DNA of 37,464 bases from the NCBI GenBank assembly GCA_031256955.1, contig JAIRPP010000017.1:1-37464 (forward strand), in the 5' to 3' direction. The notes beneath the pieces are model-generated. The model was given only the letters and a program-made list of their open reading frames with translations, was not told the DNA's origin and did no database searches. Position numbers and translations under genes: made by a program. Shown here piece after piece: positions 24,011 to 32,763 of this stretch. Source of the DNA: Candidatus Methanoplasma sp. (GTDB lineage: Archaea; Thermoplasmatota; Thermoplasmata; Methanomassiliicoccales; Methanomethylophilaceae). The number at the start of each line of letters is the position of its first letter. The first letter of the stretch is position 1.

Positions 24011-25429
24011 ATGATCTCGAATTTCACGACGTTGGGAGTCTCCGAGGAGATCGCGAGGGCGATGGAGGACATGGGATGGGAGGAGCCCACCCCGATACAG
24101 GTGGAGGCGATACCGCTGGGCCTCAAGGGGACGGACATGTTCGCCCAGGCCCAGACGGGGACGGGCAAGACGGGGGCGTTCGGCTCCATAGTGCTCCAGA
24201 GGATAGAGGCGGGGATGAAGATCCCCGCCGCGATCGTGCTGGTCCCCACCAGGGAGCTGGCGAACCAGGTCTCGGAGGAGATGGAGAAGCTGTCCAAGCA
24301 CACCGGCCACGTGTGCGTCCCGATCTACGGCGGCGCCAGCATAGAGGGCCAGATGAAGAGGCTCGAGAAGGGCGCCGACGTGATCGCCGGCACCCCCGGC
24401 AGGGTCAAGGACATGATCAACAGGAGGGCCCTCAACCTCTCCAAGATATCCATGGTCGTCCTGGACGAGGCCGACCGCATGCTGGACATGGGGTTCATAG
24501 AGGACATAGAGGACATACTGTCCGCCATGCCCAGGGAGAGGCAGACCCTGCTGTTCTCCGCCACCATGCCGGAGGACATCAAGAGGCTGGCCAGCGACTA
24601 CATGCGGAAGCCCAAGGAGATCAGCGTCTCCAGGGACGAGATGGTCCTGGACCTCACCAAGCAGTACTACATATCCGTGGGCAGGAGGAACAAGTCCTGG
24701 GCGCTATGCAGGATACTGGACATAGACAAGCCCAAGGCGATAATCTTCTGCCAGACCAAGAGGATGGTGGACATCCTCGACGAGAGACTATCCGACCTGA
24801 AGTACAAGGCGGAGGCCATACACGGGGACATGCCCCAGTCCAAGAGGGAGAAGGTCCTGAGGGACTTCAAGGACGACAAGACGGACATCCTCATCGCCAC
24901 CGACGTGGCCGCCAGGGGCCTTGACATAGACGACATATCCTATGTGGTGAACTACGACATGCCGGACGACGTGGACACGTACATCCACAGGATCGGCAGG
25001 ACCGGCAGGGCCGGCAAGGAGGGCGTGGCGGTCTCGTTCGTCACCTCGGAGGAGGAGCACCTGGTCAGGGAGTTCGAGCTGCGCACGGAGATGACCATCG
25101 AGCGCAGGGACGTGCCCGAGGCGGAGGAGGGCTCCAGGGACACCATAAGGAGGGTCGTCGACTACGACCAGATCTCCGACGTCTACGGCATGGTCAGGTT
25201 CGAGCTCAACCTCGGCAAGAGGGACGGGCTGGGGAAGGTCGGGCTGTCCGACTTCGTGTCCCGCGCCGCCCGCATAAGGGACGTGTCCATAGGGAAGGTC
25301 CAGATAGGGGACGAGTCCTCCGTGGTGGAGGTCCACAAGGAGTTCGGGAACCGGATGACCATGGACGTCCCCAAGACGAGATATAACGGGAAAAAGGTTT
25401 ACGTGAGGGTCATCCAGGAGAAGGCTTAA
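24011..25429 (+). CDS. DEAD-box RNA helicase with DbpA-type C-terminal domain
   Basis: All DEAD-box motifs are present: Q motif PTPIQ, motif I AQTGTGKT, PTRELANQ, TPGR, motif II DEAD, SAT, ATDVAARGLDID, and HRIGRTGRAG. The C-terminal 75 residues (GMVRFELNLGKRDGL to KKVYVRVI) look like the DbpA RNA-binding domain, suggesting work on structured or ribosomal RNA. The length of 472 residues is usual. The 5' leader is long (about 60 bases from an ATATTAAAT box at 23921-23929) and contains the small hairpin CTGCG-ttaaagt-CGCAG, a possible regulatory element as in cold-induced helicases. The 3' end overlaps the convergent valS by four bases. Confidence 0.95.
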   Translation: MISNFTTLGVSEEIARAMEDMGWEEPTPIQVEAIPLGLKGTDMFAQAQTGTGKTGAFGSIVLQRIEAGMKIPAAIVLVPTRELANQVSEEMEKLSKHTGHVCVPIYGGASIEGQMKRLEKGADVIAGTPGRVKDMINRRALNLSKISMVVLDEADRMLDMGFIEDIEDILSAMPRERQTLLFSATMPEDIKRLASDYMRKPKEISVSRDEMVLDLTKQYYISVGRRNKSWALCRILDIDKPKAIIFCQTKRMVDILDERLSDLKYKAEAIHGDMPQSKREKVLRDFKDDKTDILIATDVAARGLDIDDISYVVNYDMPDDVDTYIHRIGRTGRAGKEGVAVSFVTSEEEHLVREFELRTEMTIERRDVPEAEEGSRDTIRRVVDYDQISDVYGMVRFELNLGKRDGLGKVGLSDFVSRAARIRDVSIGKVQIGDESSVVEVHKEFGNRMTMDVPKTRYNGKKVYVRVIQEKA

Positions 25430-28035
25430 GCCTCTATGACCGCCAGCACGCCCCCTATCTGGAGCGTGTCCACGGCCCTCCCCCCGAGCATCAGCCTCTT
25501 CTCTATCTCCACGAACTCCGCGCCGACGCTCACCCGCTCCCCGTCTATCTCGAGGGAGAGCGCGCCGGAGGCGAGCCTCTCCGCCGCCTCCTTCGGATCC
25601 ATCGCCGCCAGCGCGGCGGCTATGCCCTTGGCCTTCGACTTGAACGCCGGACCCAGCTTGGAATGCACCGGCTTCGCGGCGACGGCCTCCTCGGAGAGGT
25701 CGGCGTGGAGCGATATCGCCAGATCCCTGATCTTGAGCGTCTCCGCTATGTCCGCCCTGGCCCCCTCCAGGATCCCCGCGTCCGCCCCTATGAGCTCGAC
25801 GCGGGCCATCTCGGCGTTGAGGGGCATCTTGCGCTCGGACTTCCACGCCCTTATGGCGGACACGACCGCCACCAGGGCCTCGCCGGCCTCCACGGCCGCC
25901 TCGTCCGCCGGGGCGGGCTCCGGCCACGGCGTCAGGTGCACGCTGGCCGCGCCGACGCGCGCGGCGAAGTGCTCCTGATAGACGTCCTCCGCCACATGGG
26001 GCATGAACGGCGCCAGCATCTTCACGCATCCCAGCAGGACGTCGTGCACGGTGCGCCTGGCGGCGGCGTCCCCGCGGGACTTCACCATCTCGACGTAGTT
26101 GTCCGCGAAGTCGCGCCATACGAACGACTCTATGGCCTTCATGGCCTTGTCGAACTGGTACGCCTCCATGTCCGCGGTGGCGGACTCGACGGTCTGGGCG
26201 TACCTGCCCAGGATCCACCTGTCGGACGCGCGGAGCTCCCCCGCCTCTGCGGGGAGGTCCGCGATCATCCTGCCCGCGAACTGCCCTATGTTGTAGACCT
26301 TGTTGCAGAGCTTCCTGCCCCTGACGACGTCCGGCTCCCTGAACGCGTGGTCCATGCCGAGGGAGCAGGACGCCGCGAAGTACCTGAGCGCGTCCGCCCC
26401 GTACTTCTCTATTATCGGGATGGGGTCGATGACGTTGCCGACGGACGAGTGCATCGGGGTCCCGTCGGGAGCCATGATGAACCCGTGGACCATTATGTCG
26501 TCCCAGGGGCGGGAGCCCTCTATCTGCTCCGAGCGGAGCATGGAGTAGAACGCCCACGTGCGTATTATGTCGTGGGACTGCGGGCGCATGGACATGGGGA
26601 AGAACTTCTTGTGGAGGGCCTCGTCCCTCTTCCAGTAGGTGTTGTACAGGGCCGACCCCGACGAATCCATCCACGTGTCGAACACGTCTGTGCACCCCTC
26701 CAGGGCGCCGCCGCACTTTGGGCACTTCTCCACGGGAGGGGAGTCCATGGTCGGGTCGACGTAGCACTGCTCCTCTGTCGCGCACACCGCCTCGCCGCAC
26801 TCCGCGCACTCCCACACGGGCACCGGCGTGGCGAATATGCGCTGCCTGCTGAGCACCCAGTCCCATTCCAGGGACTCCACCCAGTCCCTGAGCCTTATCT
26901 TCATGAACTCGGGGCGCCAGTTGATCTCGTCCGCCCTCTCGAGGACCTTCTCCTTGAAGTCCAGGGTCTTCAGGAACCACTGCGGCACCTGGAGGTACTC
27001 TATGGGGGCCCCGCACCTCCAGCAGACCGAGACCTGCTGGGGGTTGTCCTCCTGCCTCTCCAGGAGCCCCGCCGCCCGGAGGTCCCCTATGGCCGCCTCC
27101 CTGGCCTCCGCGACGGCCATGCCGGAGTACCTGCCCGCCAGGGCGGTCATCCTGCCGGACTCGTCTATGGCCTTCTCCATCTCCAGGCGGTACTTCATGA
27201 CCCATTCCAGGTCGTCCTTGTCGCCTATGGTGCATATCATCACGTTCCCCGTGCCGTAGGAGGGGTCCACCTTGGGGTCGGCTATGACCTTCACGCGCCT
27301 GCCGTACAGGGGGGTCACCAGGCTCTTGCCTACGAGGGCCTTCTTCCCCTCGTCGTCGGGGTGGACGGCGACGACCTTGCAGGTGCACAGCAGCTCGGGC
27401 CTGGTGGTGGCCACCAGGACGTGCCCGTCCTCCCCGTCTATGCCGAACCTGATGTAGTTGAGCTTGTTCACGTTGTCCCTGTGCTCCACCTCGGCGTCCG
27501 CCAGGGCGGTCATGCACCTGGGGCACCAGTTCACCGGGAAGTTGCCCTTGTAGACGAGCCCCCTGTTGAAGAGCTCGACGAAGGAGATCTGGGTGATCCT
27601 GCGGTAGTACGGGGCGTCCGTCTGATAGTATATGCTGGGGTCCATGCTCTCCCCCAGTATCTCGAAGTGCCTGGTCATCTCGTCTATGAACCCGTTGGCG
27701 TAGTCGCTGCAGAGCCTCCTGTACTCCTGCCTGGGCAGGTCCAGCTTGGTTATGCCGTGCTTCTTCTCCACCTTGACCTCTATGGGGGTCCCGTTCACGT
27801 CGAAGCACAGGGGGAAGAAGACGTTGTGCCCCCTCATCCTCTTGAAGCGGGCGGCGAAGTCTATGAGCGAGTAGCCCGTGGCGTGCCCCAGGTGCAACGG
27901 GCCAGAGGTGTACCTCGGGGGGTTGTCTATGCTGTAGAAGGGCTTGTCCGACGACGGGTCGAAGCGGTAGGTCCCGGATGTCCTCCACATCTCCTGCCAG
28001 CGCTTCTCTATTGCTGCTGAATCGTATTGAGGCAT
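25426..28035 (-). CDS. valS: Valyl-tRNA synthetase
   Basis: This class Ia synthetase charges tRNA-Val. HLGH (48-51) is the HIGH signature in PPRYTSGPLHLGHATG; zinc-type CxxC pairs (CPRC, CWRC, CAEC, CPKC) fit the editing and zinc-binding insertions; the anticodon-binding region follows. The KMSKS loop position reads TPMHSSVGNVIDP (Pro527 to Ser531), so both usual lysines are replaced, yet the flanking GNVIDP and YGADALRYFA are normal. The length of 869 residues fits archaeal ValRS. The TAA stop overlaps that of the DEAD-box gene at TTAA. The C-terminal 80 residues (VHSKLGPAFKSKAKGIAAAL onward) resemble a segment also seen in the GlyRS gene here. Confidence 0.96.
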   Translation of the reverse strand: MPQYDSAAIEKRWQEMWRTSGTYRFDPSSDKPFYSIDNPPRYTSGPLHLGHATGYSLIDFAARFKRMRGHNVFFPLCFDVNGTPIEVKVEKKHGITKLDLPRQEYRRLCSDYANGFIDEMTRHFEILGESMDPSIYYQTDAPYYRRITQISFVELFNRGLVYKGNFPVNWCPRCMTALADAEVEHRDNVNKLNYIRFGIDGEDGHVLVATTRPELLCTCKVVAVHPDDEGKKALVGKSLVTPLYGRRVKVIADPKVDPSYGTGNVMICTIGDKDDLEWVMKYRLEMEKAIDESGRMTALAGRYSGMAVAEAREAAIGDLRAAGLLERQEDNPQQVSVCWRCGAPIEYLQVPQWFLKTLDFKEKVLERADEINWRPEFMKIRLRDWVESLEWDWVLSRQRIFATPVPVWECAECGEAVCATEEQCYVDPTMDSPPVEKCPKCGGALEGCTDVFDTWMDSSGSALYNTYWKRDEALHKKFFPMSMRPQSHDIIRTWAFYSMLRSEQIEGSRPWDDIMVHGFIMAPDGTPMHSSVGNVIDPIPIIEKYGADALRYFAASCSLGMDHAFREPDVVRGRKLCNKVYNIGQFAGRMIADLPAEAGELRASDRWILGRYAQTVESATADMEAYQFDKAMKAIESFVWRDFADNYVEMVKSRGDAAARRTVHDVLLGCVKMLAPFMPHVAEDVYQEHFAARVGAASVHLTPWPEPAPADEAAVEAGEALVAVVSAIRAWKSERKMPLNAEMARVELIGADAGILEGARADIAETLKIRDLAISLHADLSEEAVAAKPVHSKLGPAFKSKAKGIAAALAAMDPKEAAERLASGALSLEIDGERVSVGAEFVEIEKRLMLGGRAVDTLQIGGVLAVIEA

Positions 28036-28061
28036 GTCTAACGCGGGCTAATCGGGGGGGG

Positions 28062-28071
28062 ATTATAAAAG
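28062..28071 (-). promoter_or_regulatory. TATA box of valS
   Basis: CTTTTATAAT on the minus strand lies about 32 bases before ATG 28035, allowing a leader of only a few bases. The region up to 28270 is otherwise without a recognisable gene. Confidence 0.5.
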
Positions 28072-28270
28072 AAATAGGTTTCGGGAGATCGCGCCGCGCC
28101 CTGAACGCCCATGTGCCCGTCCTCCCTCCGCCTTCCGTCCCGAAGGCGGGATGCGATCCCCTCTCCCTAGAATCCCGGATCGCGGCCCGGGCGGCCTTCC
28201 CGCCGGACGCATGGCCGCCGCGATGTTTATGGGCCGCCTGAAGCCGATGCGGGGCGCGGCCGCCCCGCGG

Positions 28271-28304
28271 AAAAAAGGTCGCCCGCCCGGATGATCGGGC
28301 GGGC
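28271..28304 (-). terminator. Intrinsic-type terminator of the CBS-hibernation-like gene
   Basis: GCCCGCCCG-atcatc-CGGGCGGGC followed by gaccTTTTTT on the minus strand forms a 9-bp GC stem with a T-run, 10 bases after the stop of the gene ending at 28315. Confidence 0.7.
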
Positions 28305-28314
28305 CTCCGGAGGC

Positions 28315-29499
28315 TCAGGCCGCGGCCTTCCTGTGCTTCCTGTAGGAGACCGTCGAGTCCTTCCTGCTGACGATCATCTCCCCCAGCTTCTTGACGAGGT
28401 CGTTGTTCGCCTTCACCAGGTCCCAGCCGACCTCCTTGGAGTTGATGGTCCACCCGTTTATGAAGAACTTCGCCGAGAGGGTGTACTTCTTCCGCTCGCC
28501 GTCCTCGTTGTGCCTGGACACGTGTATTATGAGGGATTCGGGGCGGTAGATCTTGGAGATCTTGGACACCTCCGACTCTATGTCCGCGTACATCGATTCG
28601 GCGTACGGCTTGTCCTCGTCCTCCAGGCCGCTTATCTGCACGAACATGGACTCCCCCGCCCTGCACGCGGAGATCAGCTGGATTATGTCGTACTCCGTTA
28701 TGATCCCCACCAGCTCCCCGCCGTCGGTGACGGGTATGGTGGATATGTTCTTCTCCTTCATGGCGTTGGCCGCGTCCTCGACGCTGTCCTCCCAGTCCAG
28801 GGTCGTGACGGACCTGACGCAGACGCTGTCCACCGATATGTGCACCCTGGGGCTCTTGTGGAGGTCCCCTATGCTCTTGGCGTCCGTCTTCCAGTTGTTC
28901 TCTATGATCTCCTTCATCCCCACTATGCCCACGGGGCGGTTGGCCGAATCGACGACCGGGACCGTGCGTATGTCCAGCGCCCTCATGATCTCCAGCGCGT
29001 CCTCCAGCATCCCGTTGGCGCCCACCGACTCGACCGGGGACGACATGATCTCCCAGACCTTGATGTCCTTGAGGGCGTTTATGCCCGCGGCGATGCCGGT
29101 CAGGCCGCGCCTGGAGACCACGCCGACGGGCTTCTTCCCGCTGAGGACCGCCAGCTGCCTGCTGTTGGTGGACACCATGTGCTCCGCCGCCCTGGTGACC
29201 TCTGTGTCCGCGGACAGGGTGGGGAGGCTCTTCATCACGCTCTTGACCTTGGCGTCCGGCATGACGCTCTTCTTCTTCAGGATCGTGCCGTAGCTGACCA
29301 TCCCGAGGTACGCCCCCCCGTCCGTCACGGGGATCTCCTGGAACCCGGAGGAGCGCATGGCGGACAGCGCGTCTGAGACCCTGTCCTCCGGCCCCACGGT
29401 CGGGAACACGGCCGTCGCGACCCTGCCGATGGGGGTCCCGTCGATCTGCGACCTCAGCATAGAGAGCTTCTTCACGTCTTCCAAGTCTTTGACACCCAA
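28315..29499 (-). CDS. Four-CBS protein with C-terminal hibernation-factor-like domain, TTG start
   Basis: The 394-residue protein has four CBS motifs (about 23-80, 84-138, 148-205, 222-285), each with the pattern hydrophobic-PV-x-D/S-x-G/R-x-hGhh, expected to bind adenine nucleotides as two Bateman modules. The last 85 residues (YRPESLIIHVSRHNEDGERKKYTLSAKF onward, ending in a basic YRKHRKAAA tail) look like the beta-alpha-beta fold of HPF/YfiA ribosome hibernation proteins. CBS-hibernation fusions have been reported from archaea, so an energy-sensing ribosome factor is a good hypothesis. The start is TTG 29499 with AGGTGA (29506-29511) at six bases and a TATA box at 29535-29541. Confidence 0.85.
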   Translation of the reverse strand: MGVKDLEDVKKLSMLRSQIDGTPIGRVATAVFPTVGPEDRVSDALSAMRSSGFQEIPVTDGGAYLGMVSYGTILKKKSVMPDAKVKSVMKSLPTLSADTEVTRAAEHMVSTNSRQLAVLSGKKPVGVVSRRGLTGIAAGINALKDIKVWEIMSSPVESVGANGMLEDALEIMRALDIRTVPVVDSANRPVGIVGMKEIIENNWKTDAKSIGDLHKSPRVHISVDSVCVRSVTTLDWEDSVEDAANAMKEKNISTIPVTDGGELVGIITEYDIIQLISACRAGESMFVQISGLEDEDKPYAESMYADIESEVSKISKIYRPESLIIHVSRHNEDGERKKYTLSAKFFINGWTINSKEVGWDLVKANNDLVKKLGEMIVSRKDSTVSYRKHRKAAA

Positions 29500-29505
29500 A
29501 ACATC

Positions 29506-29541
29506 TCACCTGTGTCAATAGACGCGGGGTGCGGATATAAA
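29506..29541 (-). promoter_or_regulatory. Promoter and Shine-Dalgarno deciding the TTG start
   Basis: TTTATAT at 29535-29541 and AGGTGA at 29506-29511 sit at suitable distances from TTG 29499. The nearby ATG at 29503 is in another frame and closes after ten codons. Confidence 0.5.
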
Positions 29542-29657
29542 CCTTGTTCGGAAAACGCGCGCCGGCGGGGCGCGGGGGGCGGGGAGGGGGAGAGGCCCCC
29601 TCCGCGGAGGGCGCAGAGACCCCCGCGGGCCCCCCGGGATGCGATGGGTTGATATAT

Positions 29658-31364
29658 TTAGAGGTCGGCGAAGCTCTTCCCGCCCACCATCTCCGATATC
29701 AGCCGGGCCACGGACCCCGCCGGGACGCGCTTCTGGCCGCCCGTGTCCCTGTCCCTTATGGTCACGGTGCCCTTCTGAGGGCCGTCCAGGGACTCGTAGT
29801 CCACCGTCACGCACCACGGGGTGCCTATCTCGTCCATGCGGGCGTACCTCTTCCCTATGGACCCCGCGTCGTCGTAGTACGCCTCCATGCGGGAGGAATG
29901 GACCTCGCGGTAGATCGCCCTGGCCATCTCGTCCATGCCGTCCTTGGCCATCAGCGGGAACACGCCGACCTTTATGGGGGCGACCTCCGGCCTCATGCGG
30001 AGCACGGTGTACCCCTCCGCCTCGTCGAAGCTGTATGCGTGCTCCAGGACGGAGTAGAATATCCTGTCCAGGCCGTGGGACGGCTCGATCACGTGGGGCA
30101 CCACGCGCTCGCCCGCGATCTTCTCCCTCACCCTGGCGACCTCGAAGAACTCGTCCGTCAGGACCAGCTCCTCCCCGCCTACCGACAGAGCCAGCCTCCC
30201 GTCCCTTATGTCGGAGGGGGACGCGGACTCCAGGGCCGCGGCGACCGCCTTCGCCCTGTCCTTGAACGCCGGGCCCAGGGCCCTGTGCCTCGCCCTCACC
30301 TTCTCCACCTCCGCCTCTATGGGCTCGTCCAGCCTCTTGAAGTGGGTTAGGTCCGTGCCTGAGAACTGCGCGTGGCGCGACAGGTCCCAGCAGCCCCTGT
30401 CGGCTATGCCGGTGACCTCTATCCACCCGTAGGACAGGAGGATCTCCGCGTCCCAGCAGTCGGCGGCGTAGTGGGCCATCTCGTCGGAGAGGTGCTGCCT
30501 GAACCTGAGCCTCCCCTCGTCTATGCCCAGGCGCACCAGGAGCCTCTTGGTCAGGTGTATGAAGTACGCCAGCACGCGGTTGGCTATCACTCCCTTCTCG
30601 ACCGCCTCCCCGACGGTCATCCTGACGGTCTCCTCGCCGGTGTTGGGCACCAGGGCCAGCTCCTCCCCCTCTATCTCGGGGAACCTCTCCCAGCCCTTGT
30701 CCTGGGGGTCGACGAACAGCTCGACCTCCATCATGTTGAACTCCCTCATGCGAATCATGCCCTGGCGGGGCGCGATCTCGTTCCTGTACCCCCTCCCCGT
30801 CTGGATGACCCCCAGCGGGAGCTTCTCCCTGTTGTACCTGTAGAGGTTGAGGAAGTTGACGAATATGCCCTGCGCCGTCTCCGGCCTCAGGTACCCCACG
30901 CGGGACGACCCGGGGCCTATCGTCGTCTTGAACATCAGGTTGAACTCCTCCACCGGCCCCAGCTTCCCGCCGCACTCGGGGCAGGACACGCCGCGCTCCG
31001 CGAACATCGCATCCAGCTCCCGGGGGGAGAGCGTGTCCGGGTTGGGGTGCATCCCCTTGACCAGGTGGTCCGCCCTGAAGGGGGACTGGCACTGGGAGCA
31101 GTACGTCATGAGGTCCGCGAACTCGTCCACGTGGCCGGAGGCCTTGAACACCTCCCTGGGGTTGACGGTCTCCGAATCTATCTCCACGAAGCCCTCCCCG
31201 CCCTTGTACATGTCCCTCCAGACCTCCAGGATGTTGTTCCTGAGGCTGAGGCCCAGGGGGCCGTAGTCAAACATCCCCGCCACTCCCCCGTAGAGCTCGA
31301 AGGACGGCCATATGAACCCCCTGCGCTTGCAGACGGACAGGAGCTCGTTGGCGTCAAGAGTCAT
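29658..31364 (-). CDS. glyS: Glycyl-tRNA synthetase, archaeal/eukaryotic alpha-2 type
   Basis: This class II synthetase charges tRNA-Gly. The opening KRRGFIWPSFELYGGVAGMFDYGPLG, motif 2 RNEIAPRQG with REFNMMEVELF, motif 3 HGLDRIFY, and a C-terminal anticodon-binding domain (APIKVGVFPLM onward) are all clear. Two CxxC pairs (CSQC, CPEC) occur in the insertion near residues 85-130. The length of 568 residues is usual. ATG 31364 lies within the last codons of the upstream CBS gene (11-base overlap), so both come from one transcript starting near 32250. Confidence 0.96.
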   Translation of the reverse strand: MTLDANELLSVCKRRGFIWPSFELYGGVAGMFDYGPLGLSLRNNILEVWRDMYKGGEGFVEIDSETVNPREVFKASGHVDEFADLMTYCSQCQSPFRADHLVKGMHPNPDTLSPRELDAMFAERGVSCPECGGKLGPVEEFNLMFKTTIGPGSSRVGYLRPETAQGIFVNFLNLYRYNREKLPLGVIQTGRGYRNEIAPRQGMIRMREFNMMEVELFVDPQDKGWERFPEIEGEELALVPNTGEETVRMTVGEAVEKGVIANRVLAYFIHLTKRLLVRLGIDEGRLRFRQHLSDEMAHYAADCWDAEILLSYGWIEVTGIADRGCWDLSRHAQFSGTDLTHFKRLDEPIEAEVEKVRARHRALGPAFKDRAKAVAAALESASPSDIRDGRLALSVGGEELVLTDEFFEVARVREKIAGERVVPHVIEPSHGLDRIFYSVLEHAYSFDEAEGYTVLRMRPEVAPIKVGVFPLMAKDGMDEMARAIYREVHSSRMEAYYDDAGSIGKRYARMDEIGTPWCVTVDYESLDGPQKGTVTIRDRDTGGQKRVPAGSVARLISEMVGGKSFADL

Positions 31365-32199
31365 TTGAACTACCCGTGAGAGCTACGAGGACGTCTAGGT
31401 CGTATATCATCCCGACGATCTCGTCCTTGGTCCCGTGGACCGGGAGCTGTCCGAAGTCGTTGTCTATCATCGCGGCCGCCGCGTCGTTGAGGGGGGTCTT
31501 CTTGAACACCGTCATGGGGTCCCTGACCATGTAGTCCTTCACCTTGCGGTCCGGGGCGTACCTGTTGGTGGCGGCGTAGAACAGCGGGAGCACGTTCCTG
31601 TACCCCGCCAGCTTGGAGTCCTCTATCCCCAGGCGGAGCATCGCCTCGGCGTCCTCGGTCTGGTCGCTGAACAGGTCCCTGTCCGTGAGGATCCCCACGA
31701 GCTTGCCCCGGGCGTCCAGCACCGGCACGGCGGAGACGTCGCTTATCCTCATGGCCGCCACGGTGTACGCCAGCGGCTCTTCCTCGTAGGCGGTGACGCA
31801 GGTCGTCTTCACGGCCTCCTCCGCGGTTATGGAGGTCTTCATGTCCCTGATCTCGTGGAGGAGGTCCGTCGGGGTGACTATGCCCACCAGCTTCCCGCCC
31901 TCCACCACCGGCAGCCTGTGTATCCTGTGCTCGGCGAGGATCTTCGCCGCCTCGACTATGGTGGCGTCGGGGCCGATGACGATGCAGCCCTTCTTCATTA
32001 TGAGGGACAGCTGGTCCTCGTCGAACTTCCTGAATATGTCCCTCCTCGAGACTATGCCCATTAGCTTGCCGTCCGACGACCTCACGACGGGCAGGCCGGT
32101 GAGCTTGTTCCTGACCATCATGTTGATGGCGTCGCTACGGCTTCCGGGCACTTCGACGACGATCGGGGCCGGAGTCATAATATCCGCTACGGTTTTCAT
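31354..32199 (-). CDS. Four-CBS-domain protein upstream of glyS
   Basis: The 281-residue protein consists of four CBS motifs and nothing else: ADIMTPAPIVV, IGPDATIVEAAKIL, TAYEEEPLAYTVAAM and KDYMVRDPMTVF open them. It is expected to bind AMP/ATP-like ligands as a regulator. No enzymatic domain is fused. ATG 32199 has GAGGT (32208-32212) at eight bases; a CTTATTTACG box at 32264-32273 is the probable promoter. It overlaps glyS by 11 bases, so a regulatory connection with translation or with CBS fusion proteins nearby is plausible but unproven. Confidence 0.9.
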   Translation of the reverse strand: MKTVADIMTPAPIVVEVPGSRSDAINMMVRNKLTGLPVVRSSDGKLMGIVSRRDIFRKFDEDQLSLIMKKGCIVIGPDATIVEAAKILAEHRIHRLPVVEGGKLVGIVTPTDLLHEIRDMKTSITAEEAVKTTCVTAYEEEPLAYTVAAMRISDVSAVPVLDARGKLVGILTDRDLFSDQTEDAEAMLRLGIEDSKLAGYRNVLPLFYAATNRYAPDRKVKDYMVRDPMTVFKKTPLNDAAAAMIDNDFGQLPVHGTKDEIVGMIYDLDVLVALTGSSNDS

Positions 32200-32263
32200 T
32201 GTGGACGACCTCGCGTGCGGCGGCGCATGCGCCGTGCCCGCACTCGGACGGTTAACGCATTAT

Positions 32264-32273
32264 CGTAAATAAG
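32264..32273 (-). promoter_or_regulatory. TATA-like box of the CBS-glyS operon
   Basis: CTTATTTACG on the minus strand lies about 69 bases before ATG 32199, giving a leader of about 44 bases with GAGGT near its end. Confidence 0.35.
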
Positions 32274-32319
32274 CCCATTGTCATGCCGCGCGGCCTGCGC
32301 GCCCGCGGGAGCGGGCCGG

Positions 32320-32763
32320 TCAGCCCCTCCCGATGCGGGACCTGACCACCATGACGGGGCATTCCGCGCCCCTTATGACCTTGTCCGCCACGCTGCCCAT
32401 CAGCAGCTTGGATATGCCCGTCCTGCCGAGCGTCCCCATGACCACCGCGTCGTACTCCTTTGATTCCCGGATTATGACCTTGGACGGGGTCCCCTCGAGG
32501 ACCTTCGCCTCCACGGGCACGCCCATCTCCCGCCCCCTGTCGGCGACGTACCCCGTGGCGCACGCGCCCTCCCTCTCCAGGGTGTCGTGGGCGTTGGCAA
32601 CGGCCGCGTCCACGTGCGGGTTGGAGTACGCCGACTGGTCGATGACGTACAGCGCGGTGACGCTCCCCCCGGACATGGCCGCCAGCGACAGCCCCCTCTC
32701 GACCGCGTCCTTCGTGAACTCGCTCCCGTCCGTCGGTATCAGGATCCTTTGGAATTCAGACAT
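32320..32763 (-). CDS. Universal stress protein (UspA family)
   Basis: The 147-residue protein is a single Usp domain: ILIPTDGSEFTKDA at the N-terminus and the ATP-binding motif GTLGRTGISKLLMGSVADKV (G-x2-G-x9-GS) near the C-terminus, followed by PVMVV. It should bind ATP and act in stress tolerance. ATG 32763 is preferred because GGAG lies eight bases upstream; the alternative ATG two codons earlier has the same motif too close. The start lies inside the end of the amidohydrolase gene (8-base overlap), so the two are co-expressed. Confidence 0.92.
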   Translation of the reverse strand: MSEFQRILIPTDGSEFTKDAVERGLSLAAMSGGSVTALYVIDQSAYSNPHVDAAVANAHDTLEREGACATGYVADRGREMGVPVEAKVLEGTPSKVIIRESKEYDAVVMGTLGRTGISKLLMGSVADKVIRGAECPVMVVRSRIGRG

